The notes under the pieces are model-generated. The model searched no databases. It saw nothing but the letters and a program-made list of their open reading frames with translations, and was not told where the DNA came from. 64,000 nucleotides of DNA from an uncultured Clostridia bacterium. Lineage in GTDB: Bacteria > Bacillota > Clostridia > Lachnospirales > CAG-274. How positions within the stretch are numbered: the stretch's first letter is position 1; each line of letters starts with the position of its first letter. Shown piece after piece: positions 27,207 to 36,444 of this stretch. The translations under genes were made by a program, and so were the position numbers. Location: contig CANPXH010000001.1 in assembly GCA_947585865.1 (NCBI GenBank), forward strand, positions 1-64,000. Direction: 5' to 3'.

Positions 27207-27250
27207 TATTTTTCGAATTTTTTTTCTGACTTTTATTTTTAATGCGGTTA

Positions 27251-27259
27251 TGCTATACT
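27251..27259 (+). promoter_or_regulatory. Extended -10 promoter of the FAH-family gene
   Basis: TGCTATACT (27251-27259) is an extended -10 element. No good -35 is visible. Confidence 0.55.
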
Positions 27260-27294
27260 TTATTTGAATATATATGCGTTCAGGGGGTATTTAT

Positions 27295-28140
27295 ATGAAA
27301 CTTGTTACCTTTATACATCTTGGCAAAACTATGGTCGGCGCTATTACCGACAGGTATATTTATCCATTGCCCTTTTCTTCCATGAATGAGCTTATAATTT
27401 CTGAATGTAATATAGAAAAGCTAATTGCTATGGCAGGCAATCCCATTGCCATACAGGAAAGTCAAATATTGGCTCCCATACCTGAGCCAAGACAGGATAT
27501 CATATGTCTCGGTATCAATTTTCTTGATCATGCTGCCGAGTCTGCACGCTATAAAAAAGAAGCCTTTGGCGGCGACAGACCCTATGCGGTGTATTTTTCC
27601 AAGAGGGTTAACGAATGCTTGCCCGATAAAGGCTTGCTGCCCGATCATAGGAATATTGTAGACAGTTTGGATTATGAGTGTGAACTGGCGCTTGTAATAA
27701 GCAAAGATGCTAAAAATGTTCCAAAAGAAAAAGCTTTTGACTATGTATTCGGCTATACTATCATGAATGATATAAGCGCACGTAATTTACAAACAAGGCA
27801 TAAGCAGTGGTATTTCGGCAAAAGTCTTGACGGCTTTACTCCTATGGGTCCTTGTATCGTAACGGAAGATGAGTTTTCAAGACCTCCCGTACTTTCGGTC
27901 AAATCCTTTGTTAATGGCGAGCTCAGACAAAACAGCGCCACAGATCTTTTTATATTTGATATACCTCATGTGATCGCAGAACTGTCACAGGGTATGACCC
28001 TCAAGGCAGGAACGATCATTGCCATGGGTACTCCTGCCGGCGTAGGCATGGGATTCCAACCGCCTAAATTTATTAAAAAAGGCGATGTTGTGGAATGCGT
28101 TATAGAAAAGATAGGAAAGCTTACCACATATATAGGTTGA
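27295..28140 (+). CDS. Fumarylacetoacetate hydrolase (FAH) family protein
   Basis: 281 residues. A short N-terminal domain is followed by the catalytic FAH domain (about 65-280) with metal-binding segment DYECELALVI (about 123-132), DISARNLQ, KSLDGFTPMGP and the C-terminal GTPAGVGMGFQPPKFIKKGD. The family cleaves or decarboxylates or hydrates beta-keto acids (for example acylpyruvases, 2-keto-3-deoxy acid dehydratases); the substrate is not evident. The ATG follows AGGGGG by 7 bases; an upstream in-frame ATG precedes that site. Possibly linked to uronate or KDG-type sugar acid metabolism, but nothing adjacent proves this. Confidence 0.85.
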   Translation: MKLVTFIHLGKTMVGAITDRYIYPLPFSSMNELIISECNIEKLIAMAGNPIAIQESQILAPIPEPRQDIICLGINFLDHAAESARYKKEAFGGDRPYAVYFSKRVNECLPDKGLLPDHRNIVDSLDYECELALVISKDAKNVPKEKAFDYVFGYTIMNDISARNLQTRHKQWYFGKSLDGFTPMGPCIVTEDEFSRPPVLSVKSFVNGELRQNSATDLFIFDIPHVIAELSQGMTLKAGTIIAMGTPAGVGMGFQPPKFIKKGDVVECVIEKIGKLTTYIG

Positions 28141-28145
28141 TAATA

Positions 28146-28192
28146 AAAAAGCCTGAATTTTGAGGATCACCTCATTGTTTCAGGCTTTTTAT
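28146..28192. terminator. Shared terminator hairpin between FAH gene and transglutaminase gene
   Basis: AAAGCCTGAA pairs with TTCAGGCTTT around an inner TGAGG/CCTCA stem, with A-run on the left and T-run on the right, so it can work in both directions. The stop codon of the transglutaminase gene lies in the right arm region. Confidence 0.82.
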
Positions 28193-30106
28193 AAGTTTAT
28201 TGAGCTTTTTGATATCGTTTTTTTCGGAGCTTGGCGAAAACATTATTTTTTCTGCCAGCATTATTGTTTTATCAACGGTCTCTGAGGAATTGCCTCTTTC
28301 TTTAAGCAAGGCTCCCAGCTCTTTAAGTGAATTTGTATTTGCACCTGTTTTTTCGGAAAGGCTGTTAATTAAAACAGAAGCTTTTTCAGAGTCGCTCGCT
28401 TTCATATATTTTACGATCTTATTCAAAAATTTGAAAGCTTTCAAAAGCAATATCAAAGCTATTACAGTCAGCACTGCCGTTATGATAAATACAGCCAATG
28501 CTTTAAGTACACTATTCATTATATTTTTAGGTGTGTATTTTTCTTTGTCTACCGTTCTGAAATAATTATTTATATCTGTATTGGGGTGTTCTTTTTTATT
28601 GTTTTCCTCCTCTATAATCTTTTTAGTTTCTTCCATAGACGGAGGATCTGAAACGTTGACGTTTATCCAGCCCTTTTCACTGTCGTATATTTCCACCCAC
28701 GCATAAACATTGGCATTTGTTATATCTACATTGAATTTTCCGCTTTTCCTGTCGTATTTACTCGCCAATATCTGTTCGTCATCGATCTTATATCCGCTTA
28801 CATACCGTGCCGGAATCCCCATATCTCTGAGTATCAAAACAGCGGCGGAGGCAAAATGTGTTGAATTGCCCTTTCTGTCGTCTTCAAGAAAATTGTTGAC
28901 AAAATCCTTGCCATACGGAAGAGTCTGCGTCGTTATGCTGTATGTATAATTATTGATGAGATAGTCGGCTACCGCCTTGGCGGCATCTTCATTTTTAAGG
29001 AAATTTTGTTCTGCACATATTTTGTCTGTTATTTTCTTGTTTTCATCATCGATATTCAGATAAGAGTTTATATCCTCCGTGTCGGCACTTGTCCACATAT
29101 TCATTCTGTAGTTATAATCCTGACCGATAAATTCCCTGAGCAATACGCTTTCATCATCGGGCATATCAAGCTGCACGGTTTTTATCTTCTTCATATCGGG
29201 CTTGAAATACGCCTGGTATCCTACCTGCCCTGCATCAAAGCTGCTGCGATTATTGAAATCCTTGTATTCCACATATTTCATAACAGCAATATCTCTTACG
29301 GTCGCCTTTAAGCTATTGGTGTAGTCTTTTGGTAAGCTTTTGGCGCCGCCTGTAAGGAGAGCAGCGGTTCCTATGATACAGGCAATAAAACAAAGCTGCG
29401 ATATATATAGACTGTCACCCTTTTGAAAATATGTATTTTTTCTTGCGGGCTTGAATCGATTGCCAAATAATATTTTGCGCTTTGAGCACAAATTCAAAAC
29501 ACACACGATAACAAGAGTCACTATCAGCGCAGCTCCAAATTTTTTATCTACATTCCCGCCGCCGAATTTAATAAATCCAAGCAAAAGCGAAACAAGGACA
29601 CCATATAAAATTTTGGACATATAGCGGCCTATGATAAGAGCAGTGATAATGACTACAGCCACGGTCACGGTATGCGCTACCATATTGATTGTAAAAGATG
29701 TATCTGTCATTATCTTGTCAAATCCGTCTACCTCCGGCAAGCTGAAGGCTATACGTATAACGCTGTATGACTCATTCATTATAGCCAATATCCCGTTTTT
29801 GAGTATCTCAAAATTATTTTCGATATATTTGTAAAGTATATATATCAAGCCGCTGTTTACTGCAAGAGCGGCAATAATATTTATATCGGCGAGCATTAAA
29901 ATAAAAGCTAATATTGCATCGATCTTAAATATAGCCTTCATTTCTATATGGATATTGAAGCTGTTAAAACTGATATATACTATCAGCAATGTTGAAATAA
30001 AAACAAGAATATATCTGATGATAAAGTTAAAAATATTCATATCGGAAATCACATATCCTTGTTTATTGAATACTATTCCTGTTTTTACCGTGTTCTTTTT
30101 TTTCAT
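28172..30106 (-). CDS. Membrane transglutaminase-like protein
   Basis: 644 residues with several N-terminal TM segments (about 28-200 plus one near 240), an extracellular transglutaminase-like domain (about 370-500) and a further TM segment near 560. The Cys-His-Asp core can be traced: the NSTHFASAAVLILRDMGIPARYVSGY segment has Thr where the Cys usually sits, followed by AYAWVEIY-type VYAWVEIYDSEKGW with a Val-Tyr-Ala-Trp in place of the usual His-Ala-Trp. So the catalytic residues look replaced. Third gene of a MoxR-DUF58-transglutaminase operon, found widely with unknown function. Overlaps the DUF58 gene by ATGA. Confidence 0.85.
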   Translation of the reverse strand: MKKKNTVKTGIVFNKQGYVISDMNIFNFIIRYILVFISTLLIVYISFNSFNIHIEMKAIFKIDAILAFILMLADINIIAALAVNSGLIYILYKYIENNFEILKNGILAIMNESYSVIRIAFSLPEVDGFDKIMTDTSFTINMVAHTVTVAVVIITALIIGRYMSKILYGVLVSLLLGFIKFGGGNVDKKFGAALIVTLVIVCVLNLCSKRKILFGNRFKPARKNTYFQKGDSLYISQLCFIACIIGTAALLTGGAKSLPKDYTNSLKATVRDIAVMKYVEYKDFNNRSSFDAGQVGYQAYFKPDMKKIKTVQLDMPDDESVLLREFIGQDYNYRMNMWTSADTEDINSYLNIDDENKKITDKICAEQNFLKNEDAAKAVADYLINNYTYSITTQTLPYGKDFVNNFLEDDRKGNSTHFASAAVLILRDMGIPARYVSGYKIDDEQILASKYDRKSGKFNVDITNANVYAWVEIYDSEKGWINVNVSDPPSMEETKKIIEEENNKKEHPNTDINNYFRTVDKEKYTPKNIMNSVLKALAVFIITAVLTVIALILLLKAFKFLNKIVKYMKASDSEKASVLINSLSEKTGANTNSLKELGALLKERGNSSETVDKTIMLAEKIMFSPSSEKNDIKKLNKLIKSLKQ

Positions 30107-31080
30107 TGGACCGACTCCACCGTGTTGCTTATATAAATAAACCTATGTCCTTTATATATTTTTTTATATTCATTTATTCCTCTGTTCGCTATCATATCCG
30201 GGGCAGAGTCGTATATGTCGATAAGCAGATCATATGCGCTGCTTTCGTCTGAAACATATCCGCTTTTAAATTCCTCTGCTCCCGCAGGCAGCCAAAAAAC
30301 ATAAAAATTTCTTTTATGCTTCAATACCGCATACAGCTCATCCAGCGCCTTGTCTATATTATTAACGTACATATCCAGCAATACGACTGCCTCATCCATG
30401 CTTGTCCTTTCGTATTCCCGTACATATATATCATCCATACGTGCGGTCAGCTTCCAATTTATACCGTTGAGCCTGTCTCCTTCCCTGTATTCTCTGAAGG
30501 AGCTTATATCACCGCTGTTTGAACTGTAAACATTTTCCGATGGTATATTGTCCGTATCTATTGCGCCTGTCATATCGGTGCTGCAGCTTTCAGTCTCCTT
30601 TGGGAAAACAACAAATGAATATTTTGATCCGCTTGACATACTTTTTTTCAATATACCTAGCATATCGGTATATTCCACTTTTTCAATATTGATATCAAAT
30701 ATCCCGTTATAAACTATCTTAAACGGCCGTCTTATATTTTTGCCGCAGAGCACTCCCAAGGGAAAGGAATAGCTTTCGGCCGTGCCTTTATAATATCTGT
30801 TTTTTATTGAAAGCGTAACGGTAACATTGCTTACAGGACAAAGGCACCTGTTTTTTATGCTGAGCTTTATAAGGCCCTTGTCTTTTTTTCTGTATTCTGT
30901 TTTATCAGTGGATATATGTATGACACAGCCTTTTGAGAGTGCAAACAAAAATATATCGGCAGCCGCAAACACAATAAGAGCCGCCGCAATTTTAAACAAG
31001 GGATATACATTAAAATAAACAGCGGCAGATATTAAAATAAATATTAATACAATAAAAGAGGTTACCTTAAATATTCGCAT
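30103..31080 (-). CDS. DUF58 domain-containing protein
   Basis: 325 residues: two N-terminal TM segments (about 5-45), then a beta-rich part and the DUF58 signature about 195-240, FREYREGDRLNGINWKLTARMDDIYVREYE, followed by a von Willebrand A-like fold (VVLLDMYVNN). DUF58 proteins occur with MoxR ATPases and transglutaminase-like proteins and are thought to act as chaperone-assisted membrane assemblies. Middle gene of the operon. Confidence 0.9.
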   Translation of the reverse strand: MRIFKVTSFIVLIFILISAAVYFNVYPLFKIAAALIVFAAADIFLFALSKGCVIHISTDKTEYRKKDKGLIKLSIKNRCLCPVSNVTVTLSIKNRYYKGTAESYSFPLGVLCGKNIRRPFKIVYNGIFDINIEKVEYTDMLGILKKSMSSGSKYSFVVFPKETESCSTDMTGAIDTDNIPSENVYSSNSGDISSFREYREGDRLNGINWKLTARMDDIYVREYERTSMDEAVVLLDMYVNNIDKALDELYAVLKHKRNFYVFWLPAGAEEFKSGYVSDESSAYDLLIDIYDSAPDMIANRGINEYKKIYKGHRFIYISNTVESVQ

Positions 31081-31097
31081 TCACATCATTCCCGTGA

Positions 31098-32012
31098 TCA
31101 TATCCTTATTTTCTTTACAATGTCTCCTATGACTTTTTCGGCATTTATGCCCTCGGCTCTGGCATCATTGCTGAGTTCTATCCTGTGGCAGGCGGTGCAG
31201 TAGATTATATCGAGCACATCATCGACCGAAACAAATTCTCTTCCGTTGTATAATGCACTTGCCTTTGCCATTTTAAGTATTGCAATACTTCCTCTCGGGC
31301 TTATGCCTATTGCCGTATATTTATTTTTTCTGGTAGAGTTTACAATATTAACTATGAATTCATATATATTCTCCTTAACATATATGTCCTCGGCAGCCGT
31401 TCTCAATTCTGTAAGCTCACCGGCTGAAATAATATTTTTTAATACCTCAAGCTTATTATCCTTGGCGCCCTTCATTATGCTGATCTCATCCTTGGCATCG
31501 GGATAGCCTATGGATGTTCTTATCATAAATCTTTCGATCTGTGACTGAGGAAGTCTCTGAGTGCCTGCTGAACCAAAGGGATTTTGAGTAGCGATGACAA
31601 TGAAAGGCTCGGGAAGCTTTCTTGTGACTCCGTCAACTGTATATCGCCCTTCCTCCATAAGCTCGAGAAGAGCCGACTGGGTCTTGGATGATGTTCTGTT
31701 TATCTCATCTGCAAGGAAAAGATTGCATACCGCTCCTCCTTTTATATATTCAAAATCGCCTTTTTTCTGATTATACATATTAAATCCTATAACATCGCTT
31801 GGCATTACATCAGGCGTAAACTGTATCCTGTTATAGTCAAGCCCAAGCGTTCTTGAAAGAGCCAATGCAAGCGTTGTCTTGCCGACGCCGGGTATATCCT
31901 CAAGAAGTATATGACCGCCTGCAATTATAGCCAGCACTACATTTTTAATTATATCCTTCTTGCCTATAATGACCTTGCTTATCTCATCTGTTATCGTATT
32001 TATATTCTTCAT
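31098..32012 (-). CDS. MoxR-family AAA+ ATPase
   Basis: 304 residues. Walker A GVGKTTLA (about 43-50), Walker B LFLADEINR (about 98-106), sensor 1 ATQNPFG (about 140) and the C-terminal lid domain are visible. MoxR ATPases are thought to remodel or activate partner proteins containing VWA or DUF58 domains, and that partner is next. The start is the ATG after GGAGGAG; a TTG-type upstream extension overlaps that site. Confidence 0.93.
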   Translation of the reverse strand: MKNINTITDEISKVIIGKKDIIKNVVLAIIAGGHILLEDIPGVGKTTLALALSRTLGLDYNRIQFTPDVMPSDVIGFNMYNQKKGDFEYIKGGAVCNLFLADEINRTSSKTQSALLELMEEGRYTVDGVTRKLPEPFIVIATQNPFGSAGTQRLPQSQIERFMIRTSIGYPDAKDEISIMKGAKDNKLEVLKNIISAGELTELRTAAEDIYVKENIYEFIVNIVNSTRKNKYTAIGISPRGSIAILKMAKASALYNGREFVSVDDVLDIIYCTACHRIELSNDARAEGINAEKVIGDIVKKIRI

Positions 32013-32046
32013 AACGCTCCTCCGATATAAGTAAACAATATACATA

Positions 32047-32075
32047 ATTATAGCATATAATTTTTTTCGTGTAAA
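32047..32075 (-). promoter_or_regulatory. Sigma-A promoter of the moxR operon
   Basis: On the minus strand TTTACA (32070-32075), 17 bases, then perfect TATAAT (32047-32052), 35 bases before the start codon. Confidence 0.8.
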
Positions 32076-32088
32076 TATTTTTATAAAA

Positions 32089-32117
32089 TTGACATTCGGA
32101 GCTATTTGTTGTAAAAT
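32089..32117 (+). promoter_or_regulatory. Sigma-A promoter of the SGNH-like gene
   Basis: Perfect TTGACA (32089-32094), 17 bases, then TAAAAT (32112-32117). It diverges from the moxR promoter, leaving about 110 bases of leader before the gene. Confidence 0.78.
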
Positions 32118-32226
32118 ATGTATAATGATTTAAGCGAAGCCGTATTTTCGCAATAAATCGAACTGCTCATTTTATTTTCATAAGGCTTTCGTCTATGAAT
32201 AAATATTTATGAAGTGAGGTCACTGT

Positions 32227-33294
32227 ATGTTTGGACATAATAAAAAAGACAACGGCAGCTATAATATAGATTTTCCGGAAAGGATAATAATTATAGCTGT
32301 TATAATAATCTTTATAGCGGTAATAGTGCTCTGTGCTTTTAAATTTATATTTAAAGAGCCGCCTCCGGAGGATATTACTCCCAAGGATTTTACAGAGTAT
32401 TCCCACGAAAACGATTTTAACAAAAATGTATACGGAGAGGCACAGACTCCCAATATGGAAAATATTCCCGCCGATCCTTCCGAGCCGACGCCTATATCAT
32501 GCTGGGGCGATTCCTACACGATAGCCGCTGACTATTCCACACCGTCTTATGTGGCATATCTGTCAAAAAATGCGGTAAGGCTTTGTTATAATTTAGGTGT
32601 AAATCAAGGCTCTATAGAGGATATTGCCGCACGTCAGGGCGGAGTTCCCCTTTATGTTGCGCCCTTTGATATCCCGGCTAAGGTAGAGTACAGAGAAATA
32701 GCTGTTTCAAATTCCTACGGCTATGAGCCGAATATAGACTTTGACAAGAATTCAGGTTTTAACCCCTGTAAAATAAACGGTATTGAAGGAATACTCTCTC
32801 AGTTCTACGGCACATATAAATTTACAAGGCTTGCAAGCGGCTTTGAAGATATCATCCTTGAGCCCACACCTGTTGTTACCAAAGCTATGGAGCTCAGGAA
32901 AAACGACATCACAATATTTTTTATAGGAAATACCAAAAATTTTGTGGATGATGCCAAGACGATCGAAATATACAAAAAAATGGCTGAATTTTTGGATTCG
33001 GATAAATATTTGGTAATAGGCCCTATCGTAGGAGATGTGGACAGGATAAAGAAGATAAATTCAGATCTTTCATCAGCCTTCGGCAATAAATTTTTAGATC
33101 TTTACAGTTATCTTTACAATGATGCCGTCAAAGAATATGATGTAACGATAAACGAAGAGGATAAGCCCGGCATAGCCAAGGGCAACATCCCTGCCAACTT
33201 TGTGTTAAACGGCAAAGGCTTCAGCAAGCAAGGCGCCGAGATCGTCGGAAAAAAGGTATCCGATACGCTCAGCAGCTTAGGCTATTATGAATAG
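32227..33294 (+). CDS. Membrane-anchored SGNH-hydrolase-like protein, catalytic dyad apparently missing
   Basis: 355 residues: a short cytoplasmic part, one TM segment (about 20-43), a proline-rich spacer, then a domain starting with CWGDSYT (about 93), the block I nucleophile motif of SGNH/GDSL esterases. Later parts resemble the fold (ITIFFIGNTKNF for block III, NGKGFSKQGAEIVGKKVSDTL for the end helix). The block V Asp-x-x-His that normally precedes the LNGKG segment reads ANFV, so the catalytic His and Asp are not in place. It might be an inactive or altered member, or a different fold. The RBS AAGTGAGG is adequate. Followed 11 bases on by a small TM protein. Confidence 0.65.
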   Translation: MFGHNKKDNGSYNIDFPERIIIIAVIIIFIAVIVLCAFKFIFKEPPPEDITPKDFTEYSHENDFNKNVYGEAQTPNMENIPADPSEPTPISCWGDSYTIAADYSTPSYVAYLSKNAVRLCYNLGVNQGSIEDIAARQGGVPLYVAPFDIPAKVEYREIAVSNSYGYEPNIDFDKNSGFNPCKINGIEGILSQFYGTYKFTRLASGFEDIILEPTPVVTKAMELRKNDITIFFIGNTKNFVDDAKTIEIYKKMAEFLDSDKYLVIGPIVGDVDRIKKINSDLSSAFGNKFLDLYSYLYNDAVKEYDVTINEEDKPGIAKGNIPANFVLNGKGFSKQGAEIVGKKVSDTLSSLGYYE

Positions 33295-33305
33295 GAGATA
33301 AAAAA

Positions 33306-33725
33306 ATGAAAAATAAATACAGCTTTATTGCATATGTGATCATGGCGATTTTGATATTCATAACGGCGATCGCTCTTATATTGGCGGCAGGAAACATCAA
33401 AACAAATAAGGCTGCTCTCGAAAGCAAGAACAAAGAGATACTCGATTATGTAAACCATTCGGTAGAGCTTTGCGAAAAAGCCTACGATGTTTCAAAAGCC
33501 GATGAAAATGAAAGAACATTTTTAAATGACTACATCGACAATATAAACAAGTATGAAAATGTCAGAACAAAGGCAAATATAGCTGTTGCTATGCTTACGG
33601 ATACGGCGGATATGCTTGCGAATAAATATTCAATAGGCCTTATTACAGAAAAAGTTTCAAGAGAAACACAGCATGAGCTTGCCATAGTAAGATCGGATAT
33701 AGAAAATGCTGTCTATGCAGAATAA
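33306..33725 (+). CDS. Small single-pass membrane protein, unknown function
   Basis: 139 residues: one N-terminal TM segment (about 9-30), then an all-helical, charged extracytoplasmic region likely to form a coiled coil. No domain recognised. Lies 11 bases after the SGNH-like gene and 21 bases before gltX, with an RBS (TAGGAG), so it is probably cotranscribed with both. Confidence 0.75.
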   Translation: MKNKYSFIAYVIMAILIFITAIALILAAGNIKTNKAALESKNKEILDYVNHSVELCEKAYDVSKADENERTFLNDYIDNINKYENVRTKANIAVAMLTDTADMLANKYSIGLITEKVSRETQHELAIVRSDIENAVYAE

Positions 33726-33746
33726 ACGCCACAGGAGGAAAACACA

Positions 33747-35186
33747 ATGATAAGAACAAGATTTGCGCCAAGCCCCACAGGCTATATGCACATAGGAAAT
33801 TTAAGAACGGCTTTATATGAATTCCTTATTGCAAAATCACAAGGCGGCAAATTCATATTGAGAATAGAGGATACGGACAGAGAAAGATACGTAGAGGGTG
33901 CTACGGACATAATATATAAAACTCTTGAGATGGCTCATATGCCCCATGACGAGGGCCCGGATATAGGCGGCCCCTATGGACCTTATGTGCAGAGCGAGAG
34001 AAAAAATGACTATATCGACTATGCCAAACAGCTTATAGAAAAGGGAGAGGCATATTATTGCTTCTGCACAAAGGAAAGACTTGATTCTCTCAAGGTGGAT
34101 ATCGGTAATGAAGCTGTTGCCAAATATGACAGGCATTGTCTTTCTCTTTCCAAAGAGGAAATAGATAATAACCTTAAAAACGGCGTTCCCTATGTTATAA
34201 GGCAAAAAATAAAAGAAGGAACGACCACATTCCACGATGTTGTATACGGAGATATTACCGTTGAAAATGAAGAAATGGAAGATCAGATATTAATTAAGAC
34301 CGATGGTTTTCCCACATATAATTTTGCCAATGTAATAGACGATCATAAAATGAATATAACTCATGTTGTAAGAGGTGCAGAGTATCTTTCTTCTACGCCC
34401 AAATATAATTTGCTCTATGAGGCTTTCGGCTGGGAAATACCTACCTATATACATCTTCCCGCAGTTATGAAGGACAAGCACAACAAGCTGTCAAAAAGAA
34501 ACGGCGATGCTTCTTTTCAGGATCTTATTGCAAAGGGCTATCTGCCCGAGGCCATAGTAAACTATATTGCCCTTCTCGGCTGGTCTCCTTCCGTGAATCA
34601 AGAAATTTTCACTATGGATGAGCTTATCAAGGAATTTGATGTAAAGGGCCTTTCCAAATCTCCTTCGATATTTGATATCGACAAGCTTACATGGATGAAC
34701 GGCGAATATATTAAAAAGATGGATCCCGAAAGCTTCTACAAATGGGCGGAGGATGAGTTGAGATCTGCCGTTAAGCGAGACGATATCGATCTTAAAAAGG
34801 TCGCAGGATATGTACAGTCCAGAATAGGAACATTAAAGGATATTGCCGATATGGTAGACTTCATAGACGAGCTGCCGAAATATTCTTCAGATCTGTATGT
34901 TCATAAGAAAATGAAAACAACAAAGGAAATGTGTATTGAGAATCTCAATAAGATACTTCCTGTTCTTGAAAATATCGACCAATGGGATAACGATACTATA
35001 TACAATTCCATGATGAATGTAATACAAGAGCTGAATATTAAAAATGGTCAAATGTTTTGGCCGGTAAGGACTGCTCTTTCAGGCAAGCCTACGTCTCCAT
35101 GCGGCGCCAGTGAATTGGCGGAGCTTCTTGGCAAGGAGGACTCTATTGCCAGAATAAAGAAGGGAATAGATCTGCTTTCAGAATAA
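33747..35186 (+). CDS. gltX: Glutamyl-tRNA synthetase
   Basis: Charges tRNA-Glu (and in many Firmicutes tRNA-Gln, before amidation). 479 residues; class I motifs [14 protein letters not shown] (HIGH region, about 5-18) and KLSKRNG (KMSKS region, about 248-254). A zinc-type knuckle CFCTKERL with a later CxC-like Cys (about 106-131) is present. Strong RBS (AGGAGG). Discriminating or non-discriminating type cannot be told from this window. Confidence 0.95.
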   Translation: MIRTRFAPSPTGYMHIGNLRTALYEFLIAKSQGGKFILRIEDTDRERYVEGATDIIYKTLEMAHMPHDEGPDIGGPYGPYVQSERKNDYIDYAKQLIEKGEAYYCFCTKERLDSLKVDIGNEAVAKYDRHCLSLSKEEIDNNLKNGVPYVIRQKIKEGTTTFHDVVYGDITVENEEMEDQILIKTDGFPTYNFANVIDDHKMNITHVVRGAEYLSSTPKYNLLYEAFGWEIPTYIHLPAVMKDKHNKLSKRNGDASFQDLIAKGYLPEAIVNYIALLGWSPSVNQEIFTMDELIKEFDVKGLSKSPSIFDIDKLTWMNGEYIKKMDPESFYKWAEDELRSAVKRDDIDLKKVAGYVQSRIGTLKDIADMVDFIDELPKYSSDLYVHKKMKTTKEMCIENLNKILPVLENIDQWDNDTIYNSMMNVIQELNIKNGQMFWPVRTALSGKPTSPCGASELAELLGKEDSIARIKKGIDLLSE

Positions 35187-35212
35187 ATTAAATAAATATT
35201 CACAAATTACTA

Positions 35213-35244
35213 TTGAAATTTAAGTAAAAAAGAATTATACTTAA
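35213..35244 (+). promoter_or_regulatory. Promoter of ilvE with overlapping inverted repeat
   Basis: TTGAAA (35213-35218), 17 bases, then TATACT (35236-35241). A perfect 7-bp inverted repeat, TTAAGTA (35220-35226) with TACTTAA (35238-35244), overlaps the spacer and -10 and could be a repressor site. Confidence 0.75.
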
Positions 35245-35278
35245 TTTAAACAATTTTTCATAAGAAAGAAGGATGAAA

Positions 35279-36346
35279 ATGCTCAATATTAAATACGATC
35301 TATCAAAAAATCCAAAGAAAAAGCCGGATCAAAATAATCTTGGCTTCGGCATTTACTACACAGATAATATGTTTGCAATGGACTACACCGAAGGCACAGG
35401 CTGGCATGATGCAAGGATAGTTCCTTATGCACCTATTTCTCTCGATCCTGCCGCTATGGTGCTCCACTACGCACAGGAGTCCTTTGAAGGCTTAAAGGCT
35501 TACAGAACTCCAAGCGGTGATATTCAGCTTTTCAGACCCGAGAAGAATGCTGCAAGAATGCAGAATACAAATAAAAGAATGTGTATCCCTGCCCTTCCTG
35601 TGGAGGATTTCGTACAGGCTTGTAAGGCTCTTGTTTCCGTGGAAAAGGATTGGGTACCGTCTGCCGAGGGTACATCACTTTATTTAAGACCGTTTGTAAT
35701 AGCAACAGAGCCGCACTTGGGCGTGCGTCCTTCTGCAACTTATACATTCTTTATAATCGCATCTCCTGTCGGGGCATATTACTCAACAGGCATCAATCCT
35801 GTTAAGATATATGTTGAAGATGAGTATGTAAGAGCTGCTCCCGGTTTGACAGGCTTTACGAAATGCGGCGGAAACTATGCCGCATCCCTTGCCGCTCAGG
35901 TAAAGGGTCATGATCTTGGATACGAGCAGGTACTTTGGCTCGACGGTGTTGAAAGAAAATATGTTGAGGAAGTAGGCTCAATGAACTGCTTCTTTAAGAT
36001 CGACGGTACTATATACACCGCTCCGACAGTCGGCACGGTACTTCCCGGCATCACAAGAATGTCATGTATAGAGCTTCTTGAAAAGTGGGGATATAAGGTA
36101 TCAGAAGACAGACTTGCCATAGTTGATATCATAAAGGCTTCCAAAGAAGGCAAGCTTGAAGAAGTATTCGGCACAGGCACGGCTGCTGTTATTTCTCCTG
36201 TCGGTGAGCTTCGTTATGAGGATGATGTGTGCATTATAAATGACGGAAAGATAGGCGAAGTAACTCAAAAGCTTTATGATACTCTCACAGGCATACAGTG
36301 GGGTAAGATCAAAGACGATATGGGTTGGACAACCAAAGTTGAGTGA
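35279..36346 (+). CDS. ilvE: Branched-chain amino acid aminotransferase
   Basis: PLP enzyme of fold type IV that transfers amino groups between branched-chain amino acids and 2-oxoglutarate. 355 residues, the longer (BCAT II) form. It shows ESFEGLKAYR (about 65), LYLRPF (about 125), GFTKCGGNYAASL with the PLP-binding Lys (about 195), EEVGSMNCFF and TLPGITR-like VLPGITRMS. The ATG used is 6 bases after AAGAAGG; an ATG two codons earlier is immediately adjacent to it. Monocistronic with its own promoter and terminator. Confidence 0.95.
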   Translation: MLNIKYDLSKNPKKKPDQNNLGFGIYYTDNMFAMDYTEGTGWHDARIVPYAPISLDPAAMVLHYAQESFEGLKAYRTPSGDIQLFRPEKNAARMQNTNKRMCIPALPVEDFVQACKALVSVEKDWVPSAEGTSLYLRPFVIATEPHLGVRPSATYTFFIIASPVGAYYSTGINPVKIYVEDEYVRAAPGLTGFTKCGGNYAASLAAQVKGHDLGYEQVLWLDGVERKYVEEVGSMNCFFKIDGTIYTAPTVGTVLPGITRMSCIELLEKWGYKVSEDRLAIVDIIKASKEGKLEEVFGTGTAAVISPVGELRYEDDVCIINDGKIGEVTQKLYDTLTGIQWGKIKDDMGWTTKVE

Positions 36347-36355
36347 TCATACAAC

Positions 36356-36390
36356 GGGCGCCGCATTGATAAATGCGGCGCCCTATTTTT
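36356..36390 (+). terminator. Very strong terminator of ilvE
   Basis: A perfect 12-bp GC-rich stem (36356-36367 with 36372-36383, loop GATA) followed by TATTTTTAT. Confidence 0.93.
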
Positions 36391-36444
36391 ATGCAATATT
36401 GTTATTAAGTATGGCCGACCGCCCTTTATTTAGTGTCAGTTATA

